Shown one piece after another: positions 1 through 7,742 of a stretch of DNA of 64,000 nt; the stretch's first letter is position 1, and every line of letters starts with the position of its first letter. The position numbers and the translations under genes are program-made. The notes below the pieces were generated by a model that saw nothing but the letters and a program-made list of their open reading frames with translations, had not been told where the DNA came from and made no database searches. The DNA is taken from NCBI GenBank assembly GCA_016715625.1, contig JADJZU010000005.1:1-64000 (forward strand). The letters are read 5' to 3'. This DNA comes from Bacteroidota bacterium (GTDB lineage: Bacteria > Bacteroidota > Bacteroidia > Chitinophagales > LD1).

Positions 1-340
1 CTGCATAAATGAATACATCGCAAGGTGCATTTTGCTGTATTCGCGAGAATAGATCTTGTTGTGTAGTGGTGCTTAGAATTTCCTGAGAGGATTGTGCTTT
101 CAACTCTTCGAGGAATCCTTTAGTGGAGAAGCCACGGTCGCGAAAGGCTTTGTCAATGGTATTTATAACTGCACGATAGTTGAAGTCTGATTCTATTTTG
201 GCTCTAATGTCCTCTCCTTTAACTGTGAAAGGTACTACCATAACGGTCATTTGTGTTCGGTTAATAGTGCTGGTGGTGTCTTGTGCCTGCAGCTGACTTA
301 AGTAAAATAGCGTGAGCAAAAGGGTGCAGATTTTTTTCAT
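1..340 (-). CDS. DUF6175-like secreted protein, 3' end outside window
   Basis: The gene starts at 340 and runs off the left edge, leaving about 113 residues. It opens with a signal peptide (MKKICTLLLTLFYLSQLQAQ). The mature part begins with a stretch TVMVVPFTVKGEDIRAKIE, then describes an ageing Asp/Arg-rich region with DKAFRDRGFSTKGFLEEL. This order (an MVVPF strand, then 'DRGF..K') resembles the Bacteroidota DUF6175 family, which has no established function. The family call is from memory of the motif and was not searched. The gene is the last visible member of a leftward row of small envelope genes that includes a CsgG-like pseudogene. Confidence 0.6.
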   Translation of the reverse strand, partial: MKKICTLLLTLFYLSQLQAQDTTSTINRTQMTVMVVPFTVKGEDIRAKIESDFNYRAVINTIDKAFRDRGFSTKGFLEELKAQSSQEILSTTTQQDLFSRIQQNAPCDVFIYA

Positions 341-367
341 AATTTTTGTTGATTACAGTGTTGGTTT

Positions 368-829
368 TTAGCGTAGGCCAAAGGGTGGTATTACATTTTG
401 TTTTTCGAGGGCAGCCCGAAGGGCCGTAAGGTTGATGCTGAGGTCGGTGGTAATTCTTTTTTGTTTTTTCAGCTTTTGTGCTGTGCCATAGATGTTGTAG
501 GCGGTAATAAAGGTTTTGTAGTTGCCGGAAGCAAATAGCTCGGTAAGGTATTTTTCGTTGTTCGTATTTTCTTTTTCGTCTATGCCAATGAGGGGCGTGG
601 ACTGCTGGCTGCCAGTATACCGCGATAGAAGAGCGTGGTAAATGCATTTTTGAGGTGCTTCATCGGCACAGGCCTCATCTTTGGCGGCAAGGGTGCAGTA
701 GCCGGTGCTGCGCAGGTTAACTACTCCGTCCCTTGTGCTTAGGTATTTTACTTCGGCAGTGGGTGTAACTTTGCTGCTGCAGCCTGAAGTAAAAAGGATA
801 AGTAACAGGTAATATAGATTGGTTTTCAT
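368..829 (-). CDS. small lipoprotein, unknown function
   Basis: A 153-residue protein whose first 17 residues form a lipoprotein signal with the lipobox TSGC (Cys17), so it should be lipid-anchored in the cell envelope. The mature part has several cysteines (around residues 45-65, CTLAAKDEACADE and QKC) and a helical lysine-rich C-terminal half. I do not recognise a domain. It lies 4 bases downstream of the stop of the decayed CsgG-like gene and 27 bases upstream of the DUF6175-like gene, so the three were probably co-transcribed leftwards. CsgG-type proteins are often accompanied by small lipoproteins of this kind, so it may be a partner; this is inference. Confidence 0.7.
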   Translation of the reverse strand: MKTNLYYLLLILFTSGCSSKVTPTAEVKYLSTRDGVVNLRSTGYCTLAAKDEACADEAPQKCIYHALLSRYTGSQQSTPLIGIDEKENTNNEKYLTELFASGNYKTFITAYNIYGTAQKLKKQKRITTDLSINLTALRAALEKQNVIPPFGLR

Positions 830-832
830 GGT

Positions 833-1743
833 TTACCATTTAGTGAGTTTAAGAAGCAGGGTTTTACCTTCGTTTTTTGTCGTTTTAGAATTTCTTCTGC
901 TCCATCTTTTACTTTACAAATTGTAAAGTCACCTTGTCTTCATCAACCATTATTTCTCCTACGGGCACATTGCGGGTTAGCTGACTTCCATCCAGTGAGA
1001 TAGTTTCATTGAAGTATACCTGTAAGATAGGCCAGACATCCGTCCTCTGTGCAAATCCATATCTTCACCCCTTTTTATAAGTGCGTTTTAGGGCGTCCTT
1101 TTTTTTGTCCAAGTTCTTCCGAGTTTTACAATTTTCATGGATACAGAAACATTTCATTAGCCCATTCTTTGAGCGGAGTATATCTGTTTGCCATATCAAC
1201 CAGGGCAATGCTGTTGGCCATAGCCTGTGCTTCGCTGCTTGTTTTCCACTGTTTTGAAAGATTTATTGTTTTTGTTCCTTTTACTTTACCAGTGGCTACG
1301 TCTATGGTTTGAATACTAACCACAAATGTTACGTTGTAGCCTTGTGCATAATATTTTTAGGTGGTATAGGGATTTAGACTCACTACTTTTACTTTAGCTA
1401 TTTATACTGACTGTGCGCTGGCTTGGTTAATGTTTCCTTGTATCAGGTATTGCGCGCCCAGGCTTTTACCTTGTTCTACAACAAATCCTTCTAAGAAGTC
1501 CTCTTGTTTTTGAAGGTCTCTTTCTGCTGTTAGTTGATCCAGTTTCGTTCTGTCAACAACCGTAAAGCGCTTTTTTCCTGCAAATACATTTGAAATGGCA
1601 CTGTGTATTTGCGCACTGTATTTTTTTGCAGCAGGGTCTGTAGCAGTAACGGGGAAAATACCTATGGTAAGGTTTTCTGATGCTTCTTGAGCATTTGTTA
1701 TCAGTGCAGCAATACAAAGTAGTGCGGCAATTATTCTTTTCAT
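833..1743 (-). pseudogene. decayed CsgG-like outer-membrane/assembly lipoprotein gene
   Basis: The 5' part (1402-1743) encodes a signal peptide (MKRIIAALLCIAALITNAQ) and a CsgG/LpoB-like N-terminal fold: LTIGIFPVTA, then FAGKKRFTVVDRTKLDQL and a segment ending GAQYLIQGNI. The same frame then meets two TAA stops (at about 1402 and 1345) yet clearly continues as KYYAQGYNVTFVVSIQTID and EAQAMANSIALVDMA to 1135. Beyond that, coding sense reappears in other frames (VYFNETISLDGSQLTRNVPVG, then GDFTICKVKDGAEEI and finally EGKTLLLKLTKW), ending at 833. It therefore has at least two nonsense codons and several frameshifts. Point stops argue for real decay rather than homopolymer miscalls alone. CsgG-family proteins normally form or assist outer-membrane secretion channels; nothing here suggests a working product. 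Confidence 0.75.
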
Positions 1744-1777
1744 TTTTGTGCTTTTAGTGGGTTATGAAAGGGGGGGG

Positions 1778-2239
1778 TTACAGAGCAGCTATCTGATGGT
1801 TTATACTACTTACCAACTGGGTGACTTTGTCTTTTTCGAGTATTGAAAGCTCGATGACGGGGGCCTGCCCGGCATTGTTGGTTACTATAAAAGTGGCGGT
1901 GTAACTGTGAAAAACGAGATTGAGTGCCAGCAGCAGAAGGACCAGAGCGGGTATAAAGGAGGTGGTTATTATAGAAATGCCTGCATACAGCAGAACAAGC
2001 CCCAGAATAAGCCGCCAGAAGTAAAATTTGGTGGAGGCGGCTACGCTCGCTATGTTTTTGAGCGGATAAGTAAACTGCTGCTGCCCCATCGGTATTACGC
2101 CAAACAAGGTGTTGGGGTGTGTGCCGGTTACCCGTTTGCTTGTGAGGTTAAAGTTTGTTTTAAGCCATACCAGCAGCAGGCTGCTGGTGAATGTTTCTTC
2201 TTTTATAAGTTGTTCATCGGGTTGTAGTATTACTTCCAT
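1778..2239 (-). CDS. membrane protein with PH-like domain
   Basis: A 153-residue protein. Residues 1-68 form a beta-rich PH-like segment (EQLIKEETFTSSLLLVWLKTNF, 'TSKRVTG', 'FPL.NIASV' pattern) typical of bacterial PH/YdbS-like membrane proteins. Residues about 72-112 make two close transmembrane helices (FWRLILGLVLLYAGISII and FIPALVLLLLALNLVF). The tail returns to soluble beta strands (TATFIVTNNAG..VIELSIL), so the two helices sit inside the PH-like fold. No enzymatic motif is seen. It is leftward like its neighbours and 34 bases upstream of the CsgG-like pseudogene. The function is unknown; a membrane-anchored scaffold or stress role is only a family-level guess. Confidence 0.7.
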   Translation of the reverse strand: MEVILQPDEQLIKEETFTSSLLLVWLKTNFNLTSKRVTGTHPNTLFGVIPMGQQQFTYPLKNIASVAASTKFYFWRLILGLVLLYAGISIITTSFIPALVLLLLALNLVFHSYTATFIVTNNAGQAPVIELSILEKDKVTQLVSSINHQIAAL

Positions 2240-2296
2240 GTTTTTTTTGTTTTATGTTATTTAAAGAGGGTTTCTATTTACTGCTGTAAAGTGTGG

Positions 2297-3570
2297 TTAG
2301 TTTTTCAATTGCCTCTGGAGGCTTTCTATTTGCTGCTGCTGTTCCTTTATTGCCTGAAGTAGCAGCGGTGCCATTTGGAATAATCCATGCCGTTGGCATA
2401 GCCACTACCATCTGTTTCGTAGACTACAATTTCGGGTATTACCTTGCCTACTTCTTCTGATATAAACCCAATATCATGGCGCCCTCCTCTGTCTTCTATC
2501 CAATCAAAATAGACACCGCGCATTTTTATAATCTTATCCATTGCATGTGGTATGGTCGTCACGTTTTCTTTCCATCGTATAGAAGAAGGTTGCCCATAGT
2601 CTATGCCATTTCCATTTGCATAAAAATCATAGGAGCCACTTGCGCCTACGCCCTGTACACCTCTGCCGGATGTAGAAAAGCCTGTAACACCGGTGCCTGA
2701 ACTGTTATTTCGCCCGGTTACTCCACTGTAGCTTGCGGAACCACATTCGCCATATACACCATCGTTGGCTGTTGCTTTGCCATGTACACCATAGCCGCTT
2801 CCGGTGTTGTTACCATATACAGCTTTTCCGCTTCCGGTATTTAAGCCATATACCCCAATGTTACTGCTGGTGCTTTTTGCCGGCAATGGCATCAATGCCG
2901 CTTACGTTTACTTCAAATTTGTTGCTGCTGTTTGTAGAGCCGATGTATACGGTAGTTCCATTGTCTCTCAGTAATGAATTTCCACCGCTGGTAGATGATG
3001 TAAACTTGACTACATAATCAGTAGTGCCGCTTAGGCTTCCGCTGCCTGCGGGGCCCTGCGGGCCCGGGTCGCCTTGTGGTCCTTGTGGTCCCGCGGGTCC
3101 TGCAGGCCCTTGTGCACCATCCGGACCTGGAGGCCCTGGTTCGCCTTGTGGGCCGGTGGGCCCGGCAGGGCCGCTGCTTCCGGCTGTTTCGGCATAGAGT
3201 GCGTAGGGAACGCTTACTAACTGTGTAGTTCCCATGTCGCTGAAGCCGCCTCCGTTTATATTGGTTTCTACCTGCAGGTATTTAGTACCGGTTTGCCAGT
3301 TCACGGTGTTCAGGCTGGCACTGCTACCAATTTCGGCCGTAATGAGTCCAAACTGATTAGCCGATTTTGTGATGGTTTCGGTAAATACCGGAAATGCCCG
3401 TTCGGAGAGTTATCGTGTATGGTGAAGCGCAACTGTATGCTTGTTCCAATACTTACATGGGTGCTCCGTTTCCATCGCGTACAGCCTGGTAGTTTAGTTT
3501 TTGAGGTGATTGTGCCTGAGTGGATATGAAGAGGAGCGTTGCTGTTATCAAAAAGGTAAATTCGTATCAT
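2297..3570 (-). pseudogene. collagen-like fibre protein with S74 endosialidase chaperone domain, multiply frameshifted
   Basis: Joining frames gives a coherent secreted fibre of about 420 residues. It has a signal peptide (LITATLLFISTQAQ) and a Bacteroidota N-terminal domain (SPQKLNYQAVRDGNG, then TETITKSANQFGLITAEIG and TTQLVSVPYALYAE). About 15 collagen Gly-X-Y triplets follow (around 3045-3175), then a repetitive Gly/Ser/Thr shaft (VYGNNTGSG, VTGRNNSSGTG). The C-terminal peptidase S74 domain has IRWKENVTTI, MRGVYFDWIEDRGGRHDIGF and SEEVGKVIPEIVVYE, followed in a new frame by MAPLLLQAIKEQQQQIESLQ. Five single-base slips are needed, near 3548, 3470, 3392, 2883 (an A run) and 2370 (an A run). 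S74 domains normally trimerise fibres and self-cleave. The slips may be sequencing errors or real inactivation. Confidence 0.75.
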
Positions 3571-3610
3571 TTTTTAGGGATTTTATGGGTTATTGATGTT
3601 TGATTTTGTT

Positions 3611-3691
3611 TCACCCCACGCATTTCATCATCAGAAATGCCAGGCACAACAAGAGCACAAAGGCCAGCAGAATAAGGTCGTCTTTTTTCAT
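3611..3691 (-). CDS. 26-residue single-span membrane peptide (putative)
   Basis: A 26-codon frame, MKKDDLILLAFVLLLCLAFL followed by MMKCVG and a stop. A charged N-terminus (KKDD) precedes an uninterrupted hydrophobic helix of about 18 residues. It lies in the 140-base gap between the fibre gene and the 3712-4662 gene, on the same strand as both, 20 bases after the stop of the latter. The composition is what a real one-helix membrane peptide looks like, but a frame this short can occur by chance. Conservation in relatives would be needed to confirm it. Confidence 0.4.
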   Translation of the reverse strand: MKKDDLILLAFVLLLCLAFLMMKCVG

Positions 3692-3711
3692 GGTGTATCA
3701 TGCGGAGGGGG

Positions 3712-4662
3712 TTAGGATACCTCTACTTTCCAGCTGCCGTTGAGGTCGCTTTCGTTGTTTTGTATTAGCAGAAAGTATTGTGCAAATGCCGGCATGGGTT
3801 CGGTGTAGCGTATACGCTGGCCGGGGCCCAATTCCAGCTGGGTAACGGGGTTGAGGGTGGGGTTGTCGTTGATGGAGAACAGGAGGCTCACCATGCCATT
3901 GTTTTCGAGGTCCAGGTTGCTGCTGCGGGTGATGGTGCCGGGGCCTATGGCTGTAATAGTGGCTTTGGCATTTATTAGGCCGCTGAAAAATTCGGGACCC
4001 TCGGTAAGGGGTAGGTAGCGGGGGTCGTAGTAGTCGTCAAATGCGTCCGTATTTTCTATGTTATTGCTGGCGATGATTAAAAAGTTTTTGGTGAGCTGAA
4101 CAGTCAGCAGTTGGCGGTCTTCGTTTTTGCCGGTGATTAGATTATCGATTTGGCTGAGTGCATTGCGCTGGGCACTGTAGGCGTTTTTGTAGGCGGTAAC
4201 AAGGGTAGTAAGCGATGCTACTTCGGACGGAAAATCGGCAGTAAGATGGGTAACAGCCGAGGCCTGGTAGGCATCTAAGAGCACTTCGAGGTCGGCATCT
4301 TTGGCGCGGTAAAAGGCATCCATGCCCTGCGGGTAAAATTCCTGATATATGGCGCTGGTTTCGCCCCATTTAAATTTGATAAGGCCCTGCAACTGGCTCA
4401 CTTTGGCTTCGGCCAGCGTGCGCGATTGGTTTTTGGTGAGCGTGAGGCCCTCTTTTATCTGGGTTTGAATGGCTTCGCTGCTCATTTTGCCATAGTAGGC
4501 ATTGTAGGCGCTGGTGGTGTCGCTGATGAGTGAGCTGTAGATGGCTCCGGGGTTATTGTTGGCCAGCCTTATCAGGTGGTCTTCGCTAAAGGCGCGCAGA
4601 TTGGCATCAGATAGCCTTGGATCTGCAAATATGTTATTGGTAAGTCTGATGGGGTTAATCAT
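3712..4662 (-). CDS. hypothetical cytoplasmic protein, 316 residues
   Basis: The start at 4662 (MINPIRLTNNIFADPRLSD) is preferred. The frame stays open upstream to 4737, but that part runs into the 42-bp repeats. There is no signal peptide and no membrane helix. The first two thirds are helical with regular Lys/Glu/Gln spacing (KMSSEAIQTQIKEGLTLTK, DNLITGKNEDRQLLTVQLTK). The last 80 residues look like a beta-sandwich (ATITAIGPGTITRSSNLDLE, QLELGPGQRIRYTEPMP). I do not recognise the family. The layout, helical body with a C-terminal beta domain, recalls Bacteroidota proteins near fibre genes. A functional link with the collagen-like gene is possible but unproven. Confidence 0.6.
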   Translation of the reverse strand: MINPIRLTNNIFADPRLSDANLRAFSEDHLIRLANNNPGAIYSSLISDTTSAYNAYYGKMSSEAIQTQIKEGLTLTKNQSRTLAEAKVSQLQGLIKFKWGETSAIYQEFYPQGMDAFYRAKDADLEVLLDAYQASAVTHLTADFPSEVASLTTLVTAYKNAYSAQRNALSQIDNLITGKNEDRQLLTVQLTKNFLIIASNNIENTDAFDDYYDPRYLPLTEGPEFFSGLINAKATITAIGPGTITRSSNLDLENNGMVSLLFSINDNPTLNPVTQLELGPGQRIRYTEPMPAFAQYFLLIQNNESDLNGSWKVEVS

Positions 4663-4726
4663 GTGCTTGTTTGATTTATGGGTTTGAATAAAGGATGTAC
4701 TGGGTTTTGTTTTTGAGCAGGACAAT

Positions 4727-4994
4727 CGTGAACTCATTATGCCACCTGTAAAAACTTACAATGGGCATCGTGAACTCATTATGCCACCTGTAAAAACTTA
4801 CAATGGGCATCGTGAACTCATTATGCCGCCTGTAAAAACTTACAATGGGCATCGTGAACTCATTAAGCCACCTGTAAAAACTTACAATAGGCATTGTGAA
4901 CTCATTATGCCGCCTGTAAAAACTTACAATCGGCATTGTGAACTCATTATGCCGCCTGTAAAAACTTACAATAGGCATTGTGAACTCATTATGC
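4727..4994. repeat. 42-bp minisatellite, six copies plus a partial seventh
   Basis: Units begin at 4727, 4769, 4811, 4853, 4895 and 4937, with a partial unit at 4979. The consensus starts GTGAACTCATTATGCC and contains CCTGTAAAAACTTACAAT. Each unit holds two small inverted repeats: GGCAT-N12-ATGCC spanning the unit junction, and TGTAA-AAAC-TTACA. Copies differ at only a few positions (G/A, C/T). Because 42 is a multiple of three and no unit has a stop in these frames, both strands are open through the array, but neither translation looks like a real protein. There are no spacers, so it is not CRISPR. Confidence 0.9.
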
Positions 4995-5113
4995 CCATTT
5001 GGGGGGCTTTTTCAAGAGTTTCTTGATTGCTTATGCAAAGAACGATGATTGCTGTGTGCTCTTGATTGGGTATTCAAATCAGTGTTTGTTTTACCGCTTG
5101 GTTTTTATTGATT

Positions 5114-5545
5114 TTAGTTTGGTAGTGATTTATTTGAGTTTGGTGCATTTGGCTCGTTAATCGGTAGTTGCATGTCTTTGGCATCCGCCTCGGGCACACA
5201 AAGCGTGCGCAGGGCATGCAGCAATACCGGTTTTTGCTGCCGCGATACGGGCAGCGAAACCTGGTTGAACAGCAGGGCCACATAGCCGCCCTCCACTTTT
5301 TTTATCTGCTTTATATGCAGCAGCTGCACCAGGTGGCGGGCATGTATGCGCACAAAATGGTGTGGCTGCAATATTTTTTCGTAATAGCTCAGGTTTTGGC
5401 TCACCACTATTTTGCGACCATCTGTTAGCAGCACTTCGGTGTAGGAGTTGCAGCTGCAGCAGGCTATAATGTCCGGTGCGGGCACCGGAAATTTTCCATC
5501 GCTATTGGTAAGCAGTAATATGGGGCATGGGTAAAAAGGGTGCAT
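5114..5545 (-). CDS. LytTR-domain DNA-binding regulator
   Basis: A stand-alone LytTR protein. The domain covers roughly residues 15-115, with the family pattern DIIACCSCNSYTEVLLTDGR, then KILQPHHFVRIHARHLVQL and a final VSLPVSRQQKPVL ('F.RiHrs.lVn' and 'lpvSR' motifs). LytTR domains bind DNA direct repeats through beta-strand loops. There is no receiver domain and no membrane helix, so the signal input is unknown. The ATG at 5545 is chosen; a GTG at 5614 would add 23 Cys-rich residues that look non-native. The C-terminal 25 residues are polar and probably disordered. It is transcribed away from the 5797-7230 gene and lies beside the 42-bp minisatellite; whether it binds that array is a testable guess. 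Confidence 0.8.
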   Translation of the reverse strand: MHPFYPCPILLLTNSDGKFPVPAPDIIACCSCNSYTEVLLTDGRKIVVSQNLSYYEKILQPHHFVRIHARHLVQLLHIKQIKKVEGGYVALLFNQVSLPVSRQQKPVLLHALRTLCVPEADAKDMQLPINEPNAPNSNKSLPN

Positions 5546-5796
5546 AGACCGGGCGTTTACAATTATTTTTTTGGCTTCATTACAGCGGCAAATGAAGCCC
5601 CGGCACAAAAGCACACCAAGGACAGATTTTGGTAATTTTCCGGCTTTAAGTGGTAGTTAAAGAGGCTTAAATGGTGGCCCCAAAACCCTGAAAAGCAGAT
5701 GCAATAAGGGTTTCAGCAAAAATAAAGGCGGCCTTTTTTTTCCTGCATTTGGGGCATAAAAATATTTTTGAAGCTACACCAACCCCCTGTTACCGC

Positions 5797-7230
5797 ATGC
5801 ATCTGGCCAAACTTTGCAAAACCCTGCAGGCACTTGATAAGCCCGCCATGCAGCGCCTGCTGCTCTTTGCCCGCTCCCCTTATTTTAAAACCCCCGATGC
5901 TGCGGTGCAGCTGCTGGCTTACATGGCCGACAGCCACCCGGCATTTACCGAAAAAAAAATAAACCCGACCGCCATAGCCCGCAAAATTTCGCAGCTGACC
6001 GATGCCAAAAAACAAAGCAATGCCGCCACCATGCTGCTGCGCACGCTTCAGCACTTTATAAGCATAGAACATTGGCAGCAACAGCCACTGGCTATAGACC
6101 TGGCCGCCCTGCAAGGCTGGCAAAAGCTGGGCATGGCCGATAATCTACACGACTCAGCCGAGCAACTGCGCACTAAAACCGATAACCAACCTGAGCAGGA
6201 TTTAGACGCCTTTTTGTACCGCCACCTGTGCACCGAAACCATGCACAATGGCTACATGGCCCGTTTGACCCGCAACACGCACAACGATTTGCTGCCCGTA
6301 GTATCCACCCTCGATGCCTACTACGCCATTAAAAAACTGCGCTACCACTGCGAGCTCATCAGCCGCCACCTCGTAGTAGGCACCGCTTACCAGCCCGATA
6401 ACCTGCCCTACCTGCTGCAGGTGCTGCAGCCGTTTACCAATGAGCAATACCCTTATGTGCTGCTGTTTGTAAACACCTATCAAATGCTCGCGGCAGCCAG
6501 CTTCGAAGAAAGCGTTACGCACTACCTGGTGCTCAAAAATTTATTTGACCATAATGATGCTTCGTCCCTGTCGCCCAGCCTGCGCGAGTGTTTTGCTTAT
6601 CTTGAAAATCACCTGCTGTACTGGGCCAATAAGGGAGTGGCCGCTGCACAGGCCGAACAAATGTGGTGCCTGAACACCAAGATTAAACTGCAAATGATAC
6701 TGCAGCATGGCAAAATACTACCGGCAGAGTTTCGCAACCCCATCCTTACGGCCATCAAAAACAACTGCCAGCCATCCTGGATCCGCACATTCATTGATAC
6801 CTATGGCCCCGCTCTGCCACCCGAGCAGGCCGCTACCAATCTGGCTTTTGCCGAAGCACTCTACCAGTATGCCGCCCGGCAATACCACCTGGCCATGCCT
6901 TTGTTTCAACAGGCGCAGGTAAAAAACGAACCTATCTTTAATGCCATTGTAAGGCGCTGGCAGTTTATGTGCCTCTATGAACAAAACCCGCACAACCACG
7001 GACCTCTCTTCGATTTTCTGGATGCATATGACAAATACCTTACGCGCAATGCTGCCGAGCTGCACCGCTACCTGCCGGTGTTTCATCGCTTTATAAAATA
7101 TGCCCACAAACTGTGGCCGGCAGCCAACCAAAAGCAGGCCGAAAAAAACCTGAAAGAACTGCAGGCCGAAGATTTTTTTGCCGGCAAAGACTGGTTGCTG
7201 CTGCACCTGCAAAACAAAACAGGGGGTTGA
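5797..7230 (+). CDS. large helical hypothetical protein, 477 residues
   Basis: The chosen start is the ATG at 5797 (MHLAKLCKTLQAL). An upstream ATG at 5749 would add 16 unconvincing residues. The protein is soluble, almost entirely helical, rich in Leu, Ala, His and Tyr, and has pairs of helices reminiscent of degenerate TPR or HEAT-like repeats (AFAEALYQYAARQYHLAMPL, FQQAQVKNEPIFNAIVRRWQ). No catalytic motif, signal peptide or membrane span is visible. Proteins of this length and style, starting MxLxKLLxxL, occur widely in Bacteroidota without an assigned role. It is followed by a convergent gene ending at 7300. Confidence 0.65.
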   Translation: MHLAKLCKTLQALDKPAMQRLLLFARSPYFKTPDAAVQLLAYMADSHPAFTEKKINPTAIARKISQLTDAKKQSNAATMLLRTLQHFISIEHWQQQPLAIDLAALQGWQKLGMADNLHDSAEQLRTKTDNQPEQDLDAFLYRHLCTETMHNGYMARLTRNTHNDLLPVVSTLDAYYAIKKLRYHCELISRHLVVGTAYQPDNLPYLLQVLQPFTNEQYPYVLLFVNTYQMLAAASFEESVTHYLVLKNLFDHNDASSLSPSLRECFAYLENHLLYWANKGVAAAQAEQMWCLNTKIKLQMILQHGKILPAEFRNPILTAIKNNCQPSWIRTFIDTYGPALPPEQAATNLAFAEALYQYAARQYHLAMPLFQQAQVKNEPIFNAIVRRWQFMCLYEQNPHNHGPLFDFLDAYDKYLTRNAAELHRYLPVFHRFIKYAHKLWPAANQKQAEKNLKELQAEDFFAGKDWLLLHLQNKTGG

Positions 7231-7299
7231 AACCACCGGGCCTCAACCACCCTGCACTCAGCGTTCTTTGACAAGCTGTGCTATCGCACAACTATTGCA

Positions 7300-7614
7300 T
7301 TACAACGTAATGTAATCCACATACACCGTATTGGCGCATATCACCTTTACCTCGTAGGTGCCGCTGGGCAAACCATACAGGCTAAAGCCGCATATATACC
7401 CATCGCAATACTGCACCACCACCGGGGTGCGCGAGCCTGCGGGTATCACCTGTACCTGGCTTATTTTACCATCGGCCGGCTCCGAGGTGGCCACCAGCTC
7501 CCAGCCCGTAAGGTTTACCTCTACAATACGTTTACTCATGTTTGCTTTGCCCGGTGCTGCATACCCATGCAGCAACAAGCCCATGCCAAGCAGGCAAGTG
7601 AAAATCCGTTTCAT
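7300..7614 (-). CDS. small secreted protein, DUF3244-like
   Basis: The start at 7614 gives a clear signal peptide (MKRIFTCLLGMGLLLHGYAA) and a mature part of about 85 residues. It is a short beta-sandwich-like domain: IVEVNLTGWELVATSEPADG, then SRTPVVVQYCDGYICGFSLY and LPSGTYEVKVICANTVYVDY. The 'v.l.G.W', '..g.y.v.v' pattern resembles DUF3244-type extracytoplasmic proteins of Bacteroidota, with low certainty. Three cysteines (YC, YIC, VIC) may form disulphides after export. The gene is convergent with 5797-7230 and divergent from the TPR gene at 7743. Confidence 0.6.
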   Translation of the reverse strand: MKRIFTCLLGMGLLLHGYAAPGKANMSKRIVEVNLTGWELVATSEPADGKISQVQVIPAGSRTPVVVQYCDGYICGFSLYGLPSGTYEVKVICANTVYVDYITL

Positions 7615-7702
7615 AACAGTTGTTTTTTGATTGAAAAATTTCAATCGCAAACCACCGGAAACAGAAGCCCTGCCACGATTCAACCCATGGCTATCTGGGT
7701 AT

Positions 7703-7710
7703 TAACTTTG
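7703..7710 (+). promoter_or_regulatory. putative -7 element TAACTTTG
   Basis: TAACTTTG matches the Bacteroidota primary-sigma -7 consensus TAnnTTTG and sits 33 bases upstream of the ATG at 7743. No convincing -33 TTG is found at the usual spacing, so support rests on one element. Confidence 0.4.
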
Positions 7711-7742
7711 TATCAACTCAAAACATAAAACCATCCATTCAA

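Noticed and set aside
4727..4994. Possible CRISPR array
   Set aside because: The units are contiguous with no variable spacers, and no cas gene is present in the window.
4739..5026. Repetitive open frames on both strands through the 42-bp array (units MPPVKTYNGHRELI and MPIVSFYRRHNEFT)
   Set aside because: Openness follows from a stop-free repeat unit of 42 bases. Both strands are equally open and neither has a plausible start context or a sensible protein composition.
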